NCBI RefSeq assembly: GCF_039541575.1
Contig: NZ_BAABGM010000015.1
Location: 62,001-126,000, forward strand
Source of the DNA: Fodinibacter luteus
GTDB taxonomy: Bacteria; Actinomycetota; Actinomycetes; Actinomycetales; Dermatophilaceae
Direction of reading: 5' to 3'
DNA length: 64,000 bases
Shown in pieces: positions 43,258 through 52,597 of this stretch. The notes under the pieces were generated by a model, which was not told where the DNA came from, ran no database searches, and saw nothing but the letters and a program-made list of their open reading frames with translations. Numbering within the stretch: the stretch's first letter is position 1; every line of letters begins with the position of its first letter. A program made the position numbers and the translations under genes.

Positions 43258-43728
43258 TCAGGCGGAGAGCGGCGGGAGGGTGCCCCCCTCGTCGTAGGCC
43301 TGCACCATGGCGATCCTGCGGGCGTGCCGCGGGTCACCGCTGAACGGGGTGCCGAGGAAGACGCGCACCATGGAGCGGGCCTGCTCGACGGTGGTCATCC
43401 GCGCCCCGACGGAGATGACCTGGGCGTCGTTGTGCTCGCGCGCCAACCGGGCCAGCTCGTCGTCGTAACAGAGCGCGGCGCGGATGCCGGTCACCTTGTT
43501 GGCGGCCATCTGCTCACCGTTGCCGGAGCCCCCGAGGACGATGCCGAAGGACCCGGGGTCGGCGGCGACGGCCTCCGCGGCGCGCAGCACGAAGACGGGG
43601 TAGTCGTCGACGGGGTCGTAGCCGTGCGGGCCGTGGTTCGTGACCTCGTGCCCCTCCCCCTCGAGGAACGACACGAGGTCGACGAGCAGGTCGTACGCCG
43701 CGTGGTCGCCGCCCACGTGCACCCGCAC
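43258..43728 (-). CDS. rpiB: Ribose-5-phosphate isomerase B
   Basis: A 156-aa cytoplasmic enzyme that interconverts ribose-5-phosphate and ribulose-5-phosphate (RpiB/LacAB family). MRVHVGGDHAAYDLL, NHGPHGYDPVDDYP and GIVLGGSGNGEQMAANK are the family signatures. The GSGNG loop has Ser instead of the catalytic Cys of E. coli RpiB, as in the M. tuberculosis enzyme, which uses Glu. It lies 3 bp downstream of the DsbA-like gene, the same order as Rv2466c-Rv2465c. Confidence 0.95.
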   Translation of the reverse strand: MRVHVGGDHAAYDLLVDLVSFLEGEGHEVTNHGPHGYDPVDDYPVFVLRAAEAVAADPGSFGIVLGGSGNGEQMAANKVTGIRAALCYDDELARLAREHNDAQVISVGARMTTVEQARSMVRVFLGTPFSGDPRHARRIAMVQAYDEGGTLPPLSA

Positions 43729-43731
43729 CGG

Positions 43732-44394
43732 TCAGCCCTCCACGTCGAAGATCGGCCCGCGGGTGCGGGTGCGCTTGAGCTCGTAGAAGCCCTCGGTGCC
43801 GGCGACGAGGACGCAGCCGTCCCAGAGCCGCCCGGCCGCCTCGCCCTTGGGCGCCGGGGTGACGACCGGCCCGAAGAAGGCGACGTCGTCGACGGCGACG
43901 ACGGGCGTGCCCACCTCGTCGCCGACGAGCTCCATGGCCCGCTCGTGGCTGGCGCGCAGCGCGTCGTCGTGGGCCTCGCTCGTGGCGGCCTCGGCCAGGT
44001 CGGCCGGGAGGCCGACGTCGGCGAGCGCACCCGCGATGACGGCGTCGACGTCGCGCTCGCCGCGGTGGTGGATGCGCTCACCCATCGCGTCGTAGAGCGG
44101 CTTGACGACCTCGTCGCCGTGCGCCTCGCGGGCCGCGACGACGACCCGCACCGGGCCCCAGGCCCGGTCGAGGAAGTCGCGGTAGTCGGCGTCGAGGTCA
44201 CGCCCCTCGTTGAGGACGGCCAGGCTCATGACCGACCAGGTGACGTTGACCCCGCGGACCTTCTCGACCTCGGTCATCCAGCGCGACGACATCCAGGCCC
44301 AGGGGCACATCGGGTCGAACCAGAACTCGGCGCCGGGGCCGGCGGACGTGTCGGCGGCGGGGGTCAGGGGGGTGGGATCAGTGGAGACGGACAC
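43732..44394 (-). CDS. DsbA-family protein, mycothiol-dependent reductase type (Rv2466c-like)
   Basis: A 220-aa thioredoxin-fold protein. The N-terminal segment AEFWFDPMCPWAWMSSRW corresponds to the active site of M. tuberculosis Rv2466c, a mycothiol-dependent oxidoreductase, but the motif is CPWA rather than CPWC. The cis-Pro segment GTPVVAVDDVAFFGPVV is present. With only one Cys, the protein would have to use a monothiol mechanism. It precedes rpiB by 3 bp and is divergent from pepN, matching mycobacterial order. Confidence 0.88.
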   Translation of the reverse strand: MSVSTDPTPLTPAADTSAGPGAEFWFDPMCPWAWMSSRWMTEVEKVRGVNVTWSVMSLAVLNEGRDLDADYRDFLDRAWGPVRVVVAAREAHGDEVVKPLYDAMGERIHHRGERDVDAVIAGALADVGLPADLAEAATSEAHDDALRASHERAMELVGDEVGTPVVAVDDVAFFGPVVTPAPKGEAAGRLWDGCVLVAGTEGFYELKRTRTRGPIFDVEG

Positions 44395-44545
44395 CGCCCC
44401 ATCCTCTCATCCACAGGGGAAGCGCCCGTCCGCGCCCGTCCACAGAGAGGCTGGTGCGCGGGCTCCCGTGACAGGATGGGCCACGCCAAGCGGGGCCGAC
44501 CGGCATCCGCAGCGCACCCCCCGCACCGCCACGCAAGGAGACCCC

Positions 44546-47098
44546 GTGCCCGGCACGAACCTCACCCGTGAGGAGGCCGCCGCCCGCGCGGCGCTCGTCA
44601 CCGTCGACAGCCACGACGTCGAGCTCGACGTCACGACCGGCCCGGAGACCTTCTCGACCCGCAGCACCATCCGCTTCTGGTGCAGCGACCCGGCATCCGA
44701 GACGTTCCTCGACTTCGTCGGCGACGGCGTGCAGGGGATCTCCGTCAACGGCACCGAGCTCGACCCGGCCGAGCACTACGCCGACAGCCGGGTGCGCCTC
44801 ACCGGCCTCGCCGCCGAGAACGTCGTCGTCGTCACGGCCACCGGGCGCTACACGAACACGGGTGAGGGGCTGCACCGGTTCGTCGACCCCGTCGACGACG
44901 AGGTCTACCTCTACAGCCAGTTCGAGGTGCCGGACAGCCGCCGGATGTACCCCGTCTTCGAGCAGCCCGACCTCAAGGCGTCGTTCACCTTCACGGTCAC
45001 CGCCCCGGCCCACTGGCAGGTCGTCTCGAACTCCCCCACCCCCGATCCCGAGCCGGCCGGCGACGGCACCGCGACGTGGCGCTTCGCCCCCACGCCGCGG
45101 ATCTCGAGCTACATCACCGCCCTCGTCGCCGGCCCCTACGACGTCGTGCGCGACACCCTGACGAGCCGTCGCGGTGAGGTGCCCCTCGGCATCTTCTGCC
45201 GCCGCTCGCTCACGCCCTACCTCGACGCGGACAACCTCTTCGACCTCACGAAGCGGGGCTTCGCGTTCTTCGAGGAGGAGTTCGACTGCGCCTACCCGTT
45301 CGAGAAGTACGACCAGGTGTTCACGCCGGAGTACAACATGGGCGCGATGGAGAACGCCGGCTGCGTCACCCTCAACGAGATGTACGTCTTCCGCTCCAAG
45401 GTCACCGAGGCCCTCGTCGAGCGGCGTGCCCTCACCGTGCTCCACGAGCTGGCCCACATGTGGTTCGGCAACCTCGTCACGATGCGCTGGTGGAACGACC
45501 TGTGGCTCAACGAGTCGTTCGCGGAGTGGGCGTCCACGACCTGCCAGGCCGAGGCGACCCGCTGGGCCGACGCCTGGACGACCTTCGGCACCCACGAGAA
45601 GGACTGGGCCTACCGCCAGGACCAGCTCTCCTCGACGCACCCGATCGTCGCCGAGATCCGCGACCTGCAGGACGTCGAGGTCAACTTCGACGGCATCACC
45701 TACGCCAAGGGCGCGTCCGTCCTCAAGCAACTCGTCGCCCACGTCGGCCGGGAGCCGTTCCGCGACGGGCTGCGCGCCTACTTCGCCAAGCACGCCTGGG
45801 GCAACACGACGCTCGACGACCTGCTCGTCGAGCTCGAGGCGACCTCGGGGCGCGACCTGCGCACGTGGTCCGAGCTCTGGCTCGAGACCGCCGGGGTGAG
45901 CACGCTGCGCCCCCTCGTCGAGGTCGACGACCGCGGCCGCGTCTGCGCCGCCGTCATCGAGCAGACCTGCGCCCCCGGGTTCGAGACGTTGCGCCCGCAC
46001 ACCCTCGCCATCGGCACGTACGCCGTCCGCGACGGGGCCCTGCACCGCACCGCCCGCCTCGAGCTCGACGTCGACGGCGCCCGCACCGAGGTGCCCGAGC
46101 TCGTCGGTCGTGACCAGCCCGACCTGCTCCTCGTCAACGACGAGGACCTCGCCTACGCCAAGATCCGTCTCGACGAGCGCTCGCTCGCCACCGCGCTCGC
46201 CCACCCCCGCGGCTTCACCTCCTCGCTGCCGCGCTCGCTCGTGCTCGCGTCGCTGTGGGACATGACCCGCGACGCGGAGATGGGCGCCCGCCGGTTCGTC
46301 GACGTCGTCCTCGAGACGCTGCCCGGTGAGAGCGACTCCACCCTGCTGCGCACCCTCATCGCCCAGCTGCAGACGGCCGTGCTCTCGTACACCGCTCCCG
46401 AGCACCGCGAGGCCACCCGGGCCGCGACCCGCGACCGCCTGTGGGAGGTCGCCCGGGCCGCGCAGCCCGGCAGCGACGCCCAGCTCCAGCTCGTCGCCGC
46501 GGCCGCGGCCCTGACGACGGCGGGCGACGACCCGGCATCCGCCCGGGCCCTGCTCGACGGCACCGAGGTGCTCGAGGGCCTGGCCGTCGACTTCGAGATG
46601 CGGTGGACCCTGCTCACCGCGCTCGCCGCGGCGGGCGCCGCCGACGCCGACGAGATCGACGCCGAGCGGGCCCGTGAGGACACCGCCACTGGTCGGGAGC
46701 GTGCAGCCCGGGCCCGCGCCGCACGGCCCATCCCCGAGGCCAAGGAGGAGGCGTGGGCCGCGGCCGTCGAGGGCACCGGCCTGCCGAACGCCGTCGTCGA
46801 CGCCCTCGCCGCCGGCTTCGCCCGGCCCGGCACGCCCGCCGAGCTGCTGCGACCCTTCGTCGAGCGGTACCACGCGATGCTCGACAGCGTCGAGGGGCGC
46901 GGTTCGCACGCCATCGTCGAGTCGGTCGTCATGGGGTTCTACCCGCGCCCGCTCGCCGACCGCGCGCTGCACGACGCGACCCAGGCCTGGCTCGACGCCC
47001 GCGCCGACGCGCCCCCCGCCCTGCGCCGACTCGTCGTCGAGAACCGCGACCCGGTCGCGCGGGCGCTCGCGGCGCAGGAGCGCGATGCCCGTGACTGA
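44546..47098 (+). CDS. pepN: Aminopeptidase N (M1 family)
   Basis: An 850-aa zinc metallopeptidase that removes N-terminal residues from peptides in the cytoplasm. The exopeptidase motif GAMEN is at about residues 265-269. The zinc site HELAHMWFGN (about 299) is followed by NESFAEW with the third ligand Glu. A C-terminal ERAP1-like helical domain fills the remainder. GTG at 44546 has AAGGAG immediately upstream. The M. tuberculosis orthologue (Rv2467) has the same position beside Rv2466c. Confidence 0.96.
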   Translation: MPGTNLTREEAAARAALVTVDSHDVELDVTTGPETFSTRSTIRFWCSDPASETFLDFVGDGVQGISVNGTELDPAEHYADSRVRLTGLAAENVVVVTATGRYTNTGEGLHRFVDPVDDEVYLYSQFEVPDSRRMYPVFEQPDLKASFTFTVTAPAHWQVVSNSPTPDPEPAGDGTATWRFAPTPRISSYITALVAGPYDVVRDTLTSRRGEVPLGIFCRRSLTPYLDADNLFDLTKRGFAFFEEEFDCAYPFEKYDQVFTPEYNMGAMENAGCVTLNEMYVFRSKVTEALVERRALTVLHELAHMWFGNLVTMRWWNDLWLNESFAEWASTTCQAEATRWADAWTTFGTHEKDWAYRQDQLSSTHPIVAEIRDLQDVEVNFDGITYAKGASVLKQLVAHVGREPFRDGLRAYFAKHAWGNTTLDDLLVELEATSGRDLRTWSELWLETAGVSTLRPLVEVDDRGRVCAAVIEQTCAPGFETLRPHTLAIGTYAVRDGALHRTARLELDVDGARTEVPELVGRDQPDLLLVNDEDLAYAKIRLDERSLATALAHPRGFTSSLPRSLVLASLWDMTRDAEMGARRFVDVVLETLPGESDSTLLRTLIAQLQTAVLSYTAPEHREATRAATRDRLWEVARAAQPGSDAQLQLVAAAAALTTAGDDPASARALLDGTEVLEGLAVDFEMRWTLLTALAAAGAADADEIDAERAREDTATGRERAARARAARPIPEAKEEAWAAAVEGTGLPNAVVDALAAGFARPGTPAELLRPFVERYHAMLDSVEGRGSHAIVESVVMGFYPRPLADRALHDATQAWLDARADAPPALRRLVVENRDPVARALAAQERDARD

Positions 47099-48044
47099 CA
47101 TTTCCGCCACCCCCCTGCTGCCCGTGCCCGACCTCCGGCTCGTCGCCGTCACCTGGGAGCAGACCCAGCGCTGGCTCACGACCGTGGGGCTGCGCATCCT
47201 GCTCACCCTCGTGCTCGCCGTCGTCGCCGTGTGGTTCCTCCGCCGGCTCATCAACCGCGTCGTCGCGACGATGACCTCGAAGTCCGCGCGCCGCCTCGCC
47301 GAGTCGGGGCGGGCCGGCAAGGTCCTCGCGACCGCGACCGGGATGGCCGGCGAGCGCCAGCGCCAACGGGTCGAGACCGTCGGCTCGTTGCTGCGCAGCA
47401 TCGTCACCTTCGTCGTCGTGACGCTCGCGACACTCACCATCATGGCGCTGCTCGGCATCCCGCTCGGCCCGCTGCTCGCGTCGGCCGGGGTCGCCGGCGT
47501 CGCGCTCGGTTTCGGCGCCCAGAGCCTCGTCAAGGACTTCCTCGCCGGCATCTTCATGATCATGGAGGACCAGTACGGAGTAGGCGACGTCGTCGACACC
47601 GGCGAGGCGATCGGCACGGTCGAGGAGGTCACCCTGCGGATCACCCGGCTGCGCGACGCCAGCGGGGTCACCTGGTACGTCCGCAACGGCGAGATCATCC
47701 GGATCGGCAACCGGTCCCAGGGCTACTCGACGGCCATCGTCGACATGCCCGTGTCGTACGCCGAGAACGTCGACCGCGTCGTCGGCATCATCCGCGATGT
47801 CGCCGACGGCCTCGGCCAGTCCCCCGAGTGGTCCGACCGGCTCGTCGAGCCCCCGCAGGTCCTCGGCGTCGAGTCGATCGTCGGCATGACGATGACCATC
47901 CGCACCGTGGCCCAGTGCGCCCCCGGCGAGCACTTCGCGGTGCAGCGCGAGCTGCGCGAACGGATGAAGACCGCCCTCGACGCCGCGGGCGTCAAGGCCC
48001 CGCCCGTCGGCCAGCTGGGCGGGCCGGTCGGAGGCCCCCCGTGA
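47085..48044 (+). CDS. Small-conductance mechanosensitive channel (MscS)
   Basis: A 319-aa channel protein that opens under membrane tension to release solutes. Three membrane helices are visible, including the pore helix LLASAGVAGVALGFGAQSLV, followed by the MscS beta domain (FMIMEDQYGVGDVVDTGE, VRNGEIIRIGNRSQG). ATG at 47085 overlaps the end of pepN by 14 bp; GTG at 47091 is an alternative with better spacing to GGAG. It overlaps the globin gene by 4 bp. Confidence 0.92.
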   Translation: MPVTDISATPLLPVPDLRLVAVTWEQTQRWLTTVGLRILLTLVLAVVAVWFLRRLINRVVATMTSKSARRLAESGRAGKVLATATGMAGERQRQRVETVGSLLRSIVTFVVVTLATLTIMALLGIPLGPLLASAGVAGVALGFGAQSLVKDFLAGIFMIMEDQYGVGDVVDTGEAIGTVEEVTLRITRLRDASGVTWYVRNGEIIRIGNRSQGYSTAIVDMPVSYAENVDRVVGIIRDVADGLGQSPEWSDRLVEPPQVLGVESIVGMTMTIRTVAQCAPGEHFAVQRELRERMKTALDAAGVKAPPVGQLGGPVGGPP

Positions 48045-48442
48045 CCCTCTACGACAAGGTCGGTGGCGCACCGACGTTCGAGCGACTCGTGCACGCCTTC
48101 TACGAGGGGGTGGCGGCCGACGCCGAGCTGCGGGCGCTCTACCCCGAGGAGGACCTCGCGCCCGCCGAGCGGCGGCTGCGGATGTTCCTCACCCAGTACT
48201 TCGGTGGCCCCACGACGTACAGCCAGGAGCGCGGTCACCCTCGCCTGCGGATGCGGCACGCGCCCTACCCGGTGACCCTCGACATGCGCGACCGGTGGAT
48301 GCGGCACATGCTCGCCGCGCTCGACACCCTCGACCTGCCCGAGGCCCAGGCCGAGCAGATGCGCGACTACTTCCTGCGGGCCGCGCACATGCTCGTCAAC
48401 ACCCCCGGTGCCACCCCGCCGCCGCCCTCCCTCGAGCGCTGA
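48041..48442 (+). CDS. glbO: Truncated hemoglobin, group II
   Basis: A 133-aa haem protein. TLYDKVGGAPTFERLVHAFY, YPEEDLAPAERRLRMFLTQY, FGGPTTYSQERGHPRLRMRH and DRWMRHMLAALD align closely with M. tuberculosis GlbO. They include the CD1 Tyr, the proximal His in RHAP and the G8 Trp typical of group II. Such globins bind O2 and are linked to redox chemistry or oxygen transfer. GTG overlaps the MscS stop (GTGA). Confidence 0.95.
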   Translation: MTLYDKVGGAPTFERLVHAFYEGVAADAELRALYPEEDLAPAERRLRMFLTQYFGGPTTYSQERGHPRLRMRHAPYPVTLDMRDRWMRHMLAALDTLDLPEAQAEQMRDYFLRAAHMLVNTPGATPPPPSLER

Positions 48443-48496
48443 CGTGCCGGGCCGCGCATTTCGTGACATGACACGGTGTACGGAAGCATGGTGCCG

Positions 48497-50299
48497 GTGA
48501 GCGAACCGACCCTCGAGAACGTGACCGCCCCCGGCGAGGTCGTCCACCCGGCCGACTCCCCCGAGGCACCGTGGTGGCGCGACGCCGTCATCTACCAGGT
48601 GTACCCGCGCTCGTGGGCCGACGCCGACGGCGACGGCATCGGCGACCTGCCCGGCATCACGGCACGGCTGCCGTACCTGCGTGACCTCGGCGTGGATGCC
48701 GTGTGGCTCAGCCCGTTCTACGTCTCGCCGATGAACGACGCCGGCTACGACGTCGCCGACTACCGCGACGTCGACCCGCGCTTCGGCACCCTCGCCGACG
48801 CCGACACGATGATCGCCACCGCGCACGACCTCGGCCTCAAGGTCCTCGTCGACCTCGTGCCCAACCACACGAGCAGCGAGCACGCGTGGTTCCGGGCCGC
48901 CCTCGCGGCCGGCCCCGGCAGCCTCGAGCGCGACCGGTACGTCTTCCGCGAGGGCCGCGGTCCGGGCGGCGACGAGCCGCCGAACAACTGGCCCTCGGTC
49001 TTCGGCGGCCGCGGGTGGACGCGGGTCACCGAGCCCGACGGCACGCCCGGGCAGTGGTACCTCCACATCTTCGACGTCACCCAGCCGGACCTGAACTGGC
49101 AGCACCCCGAGGTGCGCGAGGAGTTCCACGACATCCTGCGGTTCTGGTGCGACCGCGGCGTCGACGGCTTCCGGGTCGACGTCGCGCACGGCCTCGTCAA
49201 GCGCGAGGGACTGCCCGACTGGCACGGCCCCGTCGGCCTCTACGACGAGGTCGACGCCGACACGGGCCCGACCGGGGTGGGGCGCGACGCGGAGGCGATC
49301 CGGTCCACCGACGGCCAGGTGCTCGACCACACCGCCACCGGCGCCGCCCCGATGTGGGACCAGGACGGCGTCCACGAGATCTACCGCGGCTGGCGTGAGG
49401 TGCTCGACTCCTACGGCTCGCCGGACCGCATCCTGTGCGCGGAGGCCTGGGTGACACCCGAGTCGCGCCTGGCCCGCTACGTGCGGCCCGGCGAGATGCA
49501 CCAGGCCTTCAACTTCGACTTCCTCGACGCCCACTGGGCCGCCACCGCGCTCACGACCGTCATCGAGTCGTCGTTGCGCTCCAACGACGCCGTCGGCGCG
49601 CCCACGACGTGGGTGCTGTCCAACCACGACGTCGTGCGCCACGCGTCGCGCCTCGGCCTGGACCAGAGCCGTCCGCGGCCCAACGGCATCCGGGCCGGTG
49701 ACCCGCAGCCGGATGCCGAGCTCGGCCTGCGCCGGGCGCGCGCGGCGACCGCGCTCATGCTCGCGCTCCCCGGGGGCGCGTACGTCTACCAGGGCGAGGA
49801 GCTCGGGCTCCCCGAGCACACGACGATGCCCGACGAGTACCGCCAGGACCCGACGTTCCACCGCACCCACGGCGCCGTGACCGGCCGCGACGGCTGCCGG
49901 GTCCCGATGCCGTGGGTCAGGGACGCGCCGAGCCTCGGGTTCGGCCCGGGGTCCGACCCGTGGCTGCCGCAACCCGACGCGTACGCCGGTCTCGCGGTCG
50001 ACCAGCAGGTCGGCGTCGAGGGCTCGACGCTCGAGCTCTACCGCGCCCTGCTCGAGTACCGCCGCAAGCACCGCTTCGGGCACGGGAGCCTGGAGTGGGA
50101 CGCCCTCACGTCGTCGACCGTCGTCGCCTTCCGCAACACCTCGGGCGACGGCGAGCGCACCCTGCTCGTCGTCACCAACCTCGGCGACGCCCCGGTGGCG
50201 CTCCCGGCCGGTGACGTCCTCATCAGCTCGGCCCCGCTCGACGACGACGGCTCGCTCCCCGGCGACACGACCGCCTGGGTCCGCCTGCCGCGGGAGTGA
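48497..50299 (+). CDS. GH13 alpha-glucosidase
   Basis: A 600-aa glycoside hydrolase family 13 enzyme, oligo-1,6-glucosidase/alpha-glucosidase type, that releases glucose from short alpha-glucans. DAVIYQVYPRSWADADGDGIG opens the barrel. The nucleophile Asp is in GFRVDVAH (about 224), the acid/base Glu in LCAEAWV (about 313), and the third Asp in LSNHDVVRH (about 376). No signal peptide, so it acts in the cytoplasm. GTG at 48497 is well spaced from GGAAG; ATG at 48488 is an alternative. The position next to glbO matches Rv2470-Rv2471 (aglA). Confidence 0.93.
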   Translation: MSEPTLENVTAPGEVVHPADSPEAPWWRDAVIYQVYPRSWADADGDGIGDLPGITARLPYLRDLGVDAVWLSPFYVSPMNDAGYDVADYRDVDPRFGTLADADTMIATAHDLGLKVLVDLVPNHTSSEHAWFRAALAAGPGSLERDRYVFREGRGPGGDEPPNNWPSVFGGRGWTRVTEPDGTPGQWYLHIFDVTQPDLNWQHPEVREEFHDILRFWCDRGVDGFRVDVAHGLVKREGLPDWHGPVGLYDEVDADTGPTGVGRDAEAIRSTDGQVLDHTATGAAPMWDQDGVHEIYRGWREVLDSYGSPDRILCAEAWVTPESRLARYVRPGEMHQAFNFDFLDAHWAATALTTVIESSLRSNDAVGAPTTWVLSNHDVVRHASRLGLDQSRPRPNGIRAGDPQPDAELGLRRARAATALMLALPGGAYVYQGEELGLPEHTTMPDEYRQDPTFHRTHGAVTGRDGCRVPMPWVRDAPSLGFGPGSDPWLPQPDAYAGLAVDQQVGVEGSTLELYRALLEYRRKHRFGHGSLEWDALTSSTVVAFRNTSGDGERTLLVVTNLGDAPVALPAGDVLISSAPLDDDGSLPGDTTAWVRLPRE

Positions 50300-50300
50300 C

Positions 50301-51113
50301 GTGCGCGCCACCGACTTCACCTACCTCGACCACCCCACCCCGCTCGCCCTGGCCCACCGGGGCGGTGCGGGGTACGCCCCGAACATCGGGTTCGAGAACA
50401 CGATCGCGGCCTTCCGCCGGGCCGTCGCGATGGGCTACCGCTACCTCGAGACCGACGTGCACGCGACGAGCGACGGGCACCTCGTCGCGTTCCACGACCG
50501 CGTGCTCGACCGCGTGTCGGATGCCGAGGGAGCCATCGCGGCGCTGCCCTACGACGCGGTGAGCGAGGCCCGGATCGGCGGCAGCGAGCCGATCCCGCTG
50601 CTCGCCGAGCTCTTCGAGGAGTTCCCAGAGGTGCGCGTCAACATCGACATCAAGTCCGACGCCGCGCTCGCGCCCACCGTCCGGGAGGTGCAGCGGCACG
50701 GGGCGAGCGAGCGGGTGTGCATCGGCTCGTTCTCGGAGCGCCGGCTGCGGGCGGCCCGCGCCGCCCTCGGACCGAGGGTCGCGACCGCCGCGGGCCAGGT
50801 CGGCACCGCCTTCCTGCGGTTCACCCCGGCGCTCGTGAGCCGGATGTTCCACACCCCGGCGCCGGTGCTCCAGATCCCCGCGACCCATCCCGTGGCCGGT
50901 CGCACGGTCACCCTCGTCACCCCCGGGCTGGTGCGGCGCGCACACGGGCTGGGCAAGCACGTCCACGTGTGGTTCCACGCCTGGTCGCGCGAGGACGCCG
51001 AGGAGATGCACCGGCTCCTCGACCTCGGGGTCGACGGGATCGTCACCGACCACATCGACGTGCTGCGCGACGTCCTCGCGGAGCGGGGCCACCCGCTCGT
51101 CCCGGCGGGGTGA
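50301..51113 (+). CDS. Glycerophosphodiester phosphodiesterase
   Basis: A 270-aa GDPD-family enzyme that hydrolyses glycerophosphodiesters to glycerol-3-phosphate and alcohol. LALAHRGGAGYAPNIGFENT (catalytic His-Arg), YLETDVHATSDGHLVAFHD (metal-binding Glu-x-Asp and second catalytic His) and GVDGIVTDHID at the C-terminus are intact. No signal peptide. GTG at 50301 lies 1 bp after the GH13 stop, so the genes are in one operon. Its stop codon is part of a 45-bp tandem duplication. Confidence 0.92.
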   Translation: MRATDFTYLDHPTPLALAHRGGAGYAPNIGFENTIAAFRRAVAMGYRYLETDVHATSDGHLVAFHDRVLDRVSDAEGAIAALPYDAVSEARIGGSEPIPLLAELFEEFPEVRVNIDIKSDAALAPTVREVQRHGASERVCIGSFSERRLRAARAALGPRVATAAGQVGTAFLRFTPALVSRMFHTPAPVLQIPATHPVAGRTVTLVTPGLVRRAHGLGKHVHVWFHAWSREDAEEMHRLLDLGVDGIVTDHIDVLRDVLAERGHPLVPAG

Positions 51114-51198
51114 GGCGCCCGACGACAGGTCGGCACGACGTGGTGCCCAGCGCGGTGAGGCGCGCGACGACAGGTCGGCACGACGTGGTGCCCGGCAC
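51109..51198. repeat. Stop-spanning 45-bp tandem duplication
   Basis: Units 51109-51153 and 51154-51198 share GGTGAGGCGC.CGACGACAGG then TCGGCACGACGTGGTGCCC. The stop codon of the GDPD gene (51111-51113) is repeated at 51156. Each unit contains the near-palindrome GGCACGACGTGGTGCC. Confidence 0.85.
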
Positions 51199-51202
51199 TA
51201 CC

Positions 51203-52597
51203 GTGGAGCGGGTGGACGACGCGTCCTCACCCCGTGCCCCCGGCCCCCTCGGCCGCGGCTACCTCGAGGTCACCCTGTCGGTCCTGGCCCTCGTGACCAT
51301 CGTCGCGTTCGAGTCGATGGCGGTCTCGACGGCGATGCCGACCGTCGCCCGCGAGCTCGACGCCGTGCGCTCCTACGGCTTCGCGTTCTCGGTCATGCTC
51401 ACCGCGCAGCTGCTCGGCATCGTCCTCGCCGGGGTGTGGTCCGACCGCTCCGGCCCCCTCGTCGGGGCGGTGACCGGGCAGGCGCTGCTCGCCACGGGGT
51501 CGGCCGTCTGCGGGTTCGCGTCGACGCTTCCGGTGTTCCTCGCCGGGCGGGCGCTCACCGGCCTCGGCGGCGGGCTGCTCGTCGTCATGCTCTACGTCAT
51601 CGCGGGACGCTTCTACCCCGAGTCGATCCGACCGCGGCTGTTCACGTACGTGTCGGCCGCGTGGGTCCTGCCGTCGCTGCTCGGCGCACCCGTCTCGGCG
51701 TGGCTGACGACCCACCTGTCGTGGCGGTGGGTGTTCTGGGGGGTCGTGCCACCGGTGCTCGTCACGATGGCGGCCCTGGCCCACGCGCGCCGGCGGGTCG
51801 ACGCGGCGAGCCTCAGCGTCGCCGTGTCTGGCCGCGACCACGCGGCGCACGTCAGGGCGGCCTGGGCCGGGGTCGGCATCGCCCTCGCCGCGGGGGCGGT
51901 GCAGGTCGGCACGCACGAGCTCGTCCTCGACCTGTCCCCGAGGACCGGGCTGGCCCTCGCCGGCCTCGTCGGGGTCGTCCTCGTCGCGCCGCTCCTCGTG
52001 CCGCGCGGCACGTGGCGGATGGCGCGTGGGCTGCCGAGCGTCATGCTGTCGCGGGCCCTGCTCACGGGGGCCTTCTACGCCGGCGTCACCTACGTGCCCC
52101 TCTTCCTCGTCGGTCAGCGCGGGCTGAGCCTGCAGACCGCCGGGCTCTCCCTCGCCGTCGGTGCCGTCGGCTGGGCGGCGGGGGCCTGGTACCAGGGGCA
52201 CGACACCCTCCACCTGCCCCGGTACCGCCTCGTCGAGATCGGGGGCGCGCTGCTCGCCGCCGGGTTCGCCGTCGTCGCCGTGGTCGCGGGGTTCGGCCTC
52301 CCGTGGTGGCTCGTCCCGCTCGCCCTCGTGCTCACCGGGGTGGCGATGGGCCTGGGCGTCACGACGACGACGGTGCTGTCGCTCGAGCTGAGCCCGGTCG
52401 AGGAGCACGGGGAGGCGTCGTCGTCGCTCCAGCTCGCCGACGTCCTCGGCAGCGTCCTCGGGATCGCCGCGGCGACGGCCCTGTTCGCCGCCCGCCACGT
52501 GCCCGGCCGTGACGACGCCCTGTTCGCCGCGATCTTCCTCGGGCTCGCCGCCGGGGCCGCCGTCGTCGTGCCGGCGGGTCAGCGCATCAGGACGTGA
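51203..52597 (+). CDS. MFS drug-type exporter
   Basis: A 464-aa permease of the major facilitator superfamily. Motifs: VSTAMPTVARELDAV in helix 1-2 (the DHA-type TxxPxI segment), GVWSDRSGPLVGAV in the 2-3 loop, and GRALTGLGGGLLVVMLYVI with the antiporter motif C region following. Typical for proton-driven multidrug exporters with about 12-14 helices. The start is uncertain: GTG at 51203 or GTG at 51212, neither with a clean ribosome site. Its 3' end overlaps the convergent gene by 19 bp. Confidence 0.85.
   Translation: MERVDDASSPRAPGPLGRGYLEVTLSVLALVTIVAFESMAVSTAMPTVARELDAVRSYGFAFSVMLTAQLLGIVLAGVWSDRSGPLVGAVTGQALLATGSAVCGFASTLPVFLAGRALTGLGGGLLVVMLYVIAGRFYPESIRPRLFTYVSAAWVLPSLLGAPVSAWLTTHLSWRWVFWGVVPPVLVTMAALAHARRRVDAASLSVAVSGRDHAAHVRAAWAGVGIALAAGAVQVGTHELVLDLSPRTGLALAGLVGVVLVAPLLVPRGTWRMARGLPSVMLSRALLTGAFYAGVTYVPLFLVGQRGLSLQTAGLSLAVGAVGWAAGAWYQGHDTLHLPRYRLVEIGGALLAAGFAVVAVVAGFGLPWWLVPLALVLTGVAMGLGVTTTTVLSLELSPVEEHGEASSSLQLADVLGSVLGIAAATALFAARHVPGRDDALFAAIFLGLAAGAAVVVPAGQRIRT

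Noticed and set aside
44378..47710. A 1110-codon minus-strand frame opposite pepN and mscS
   Set aside because: Antisense shadow; pepN and mscS carry complete catalytic and channel motifs on the other strand.
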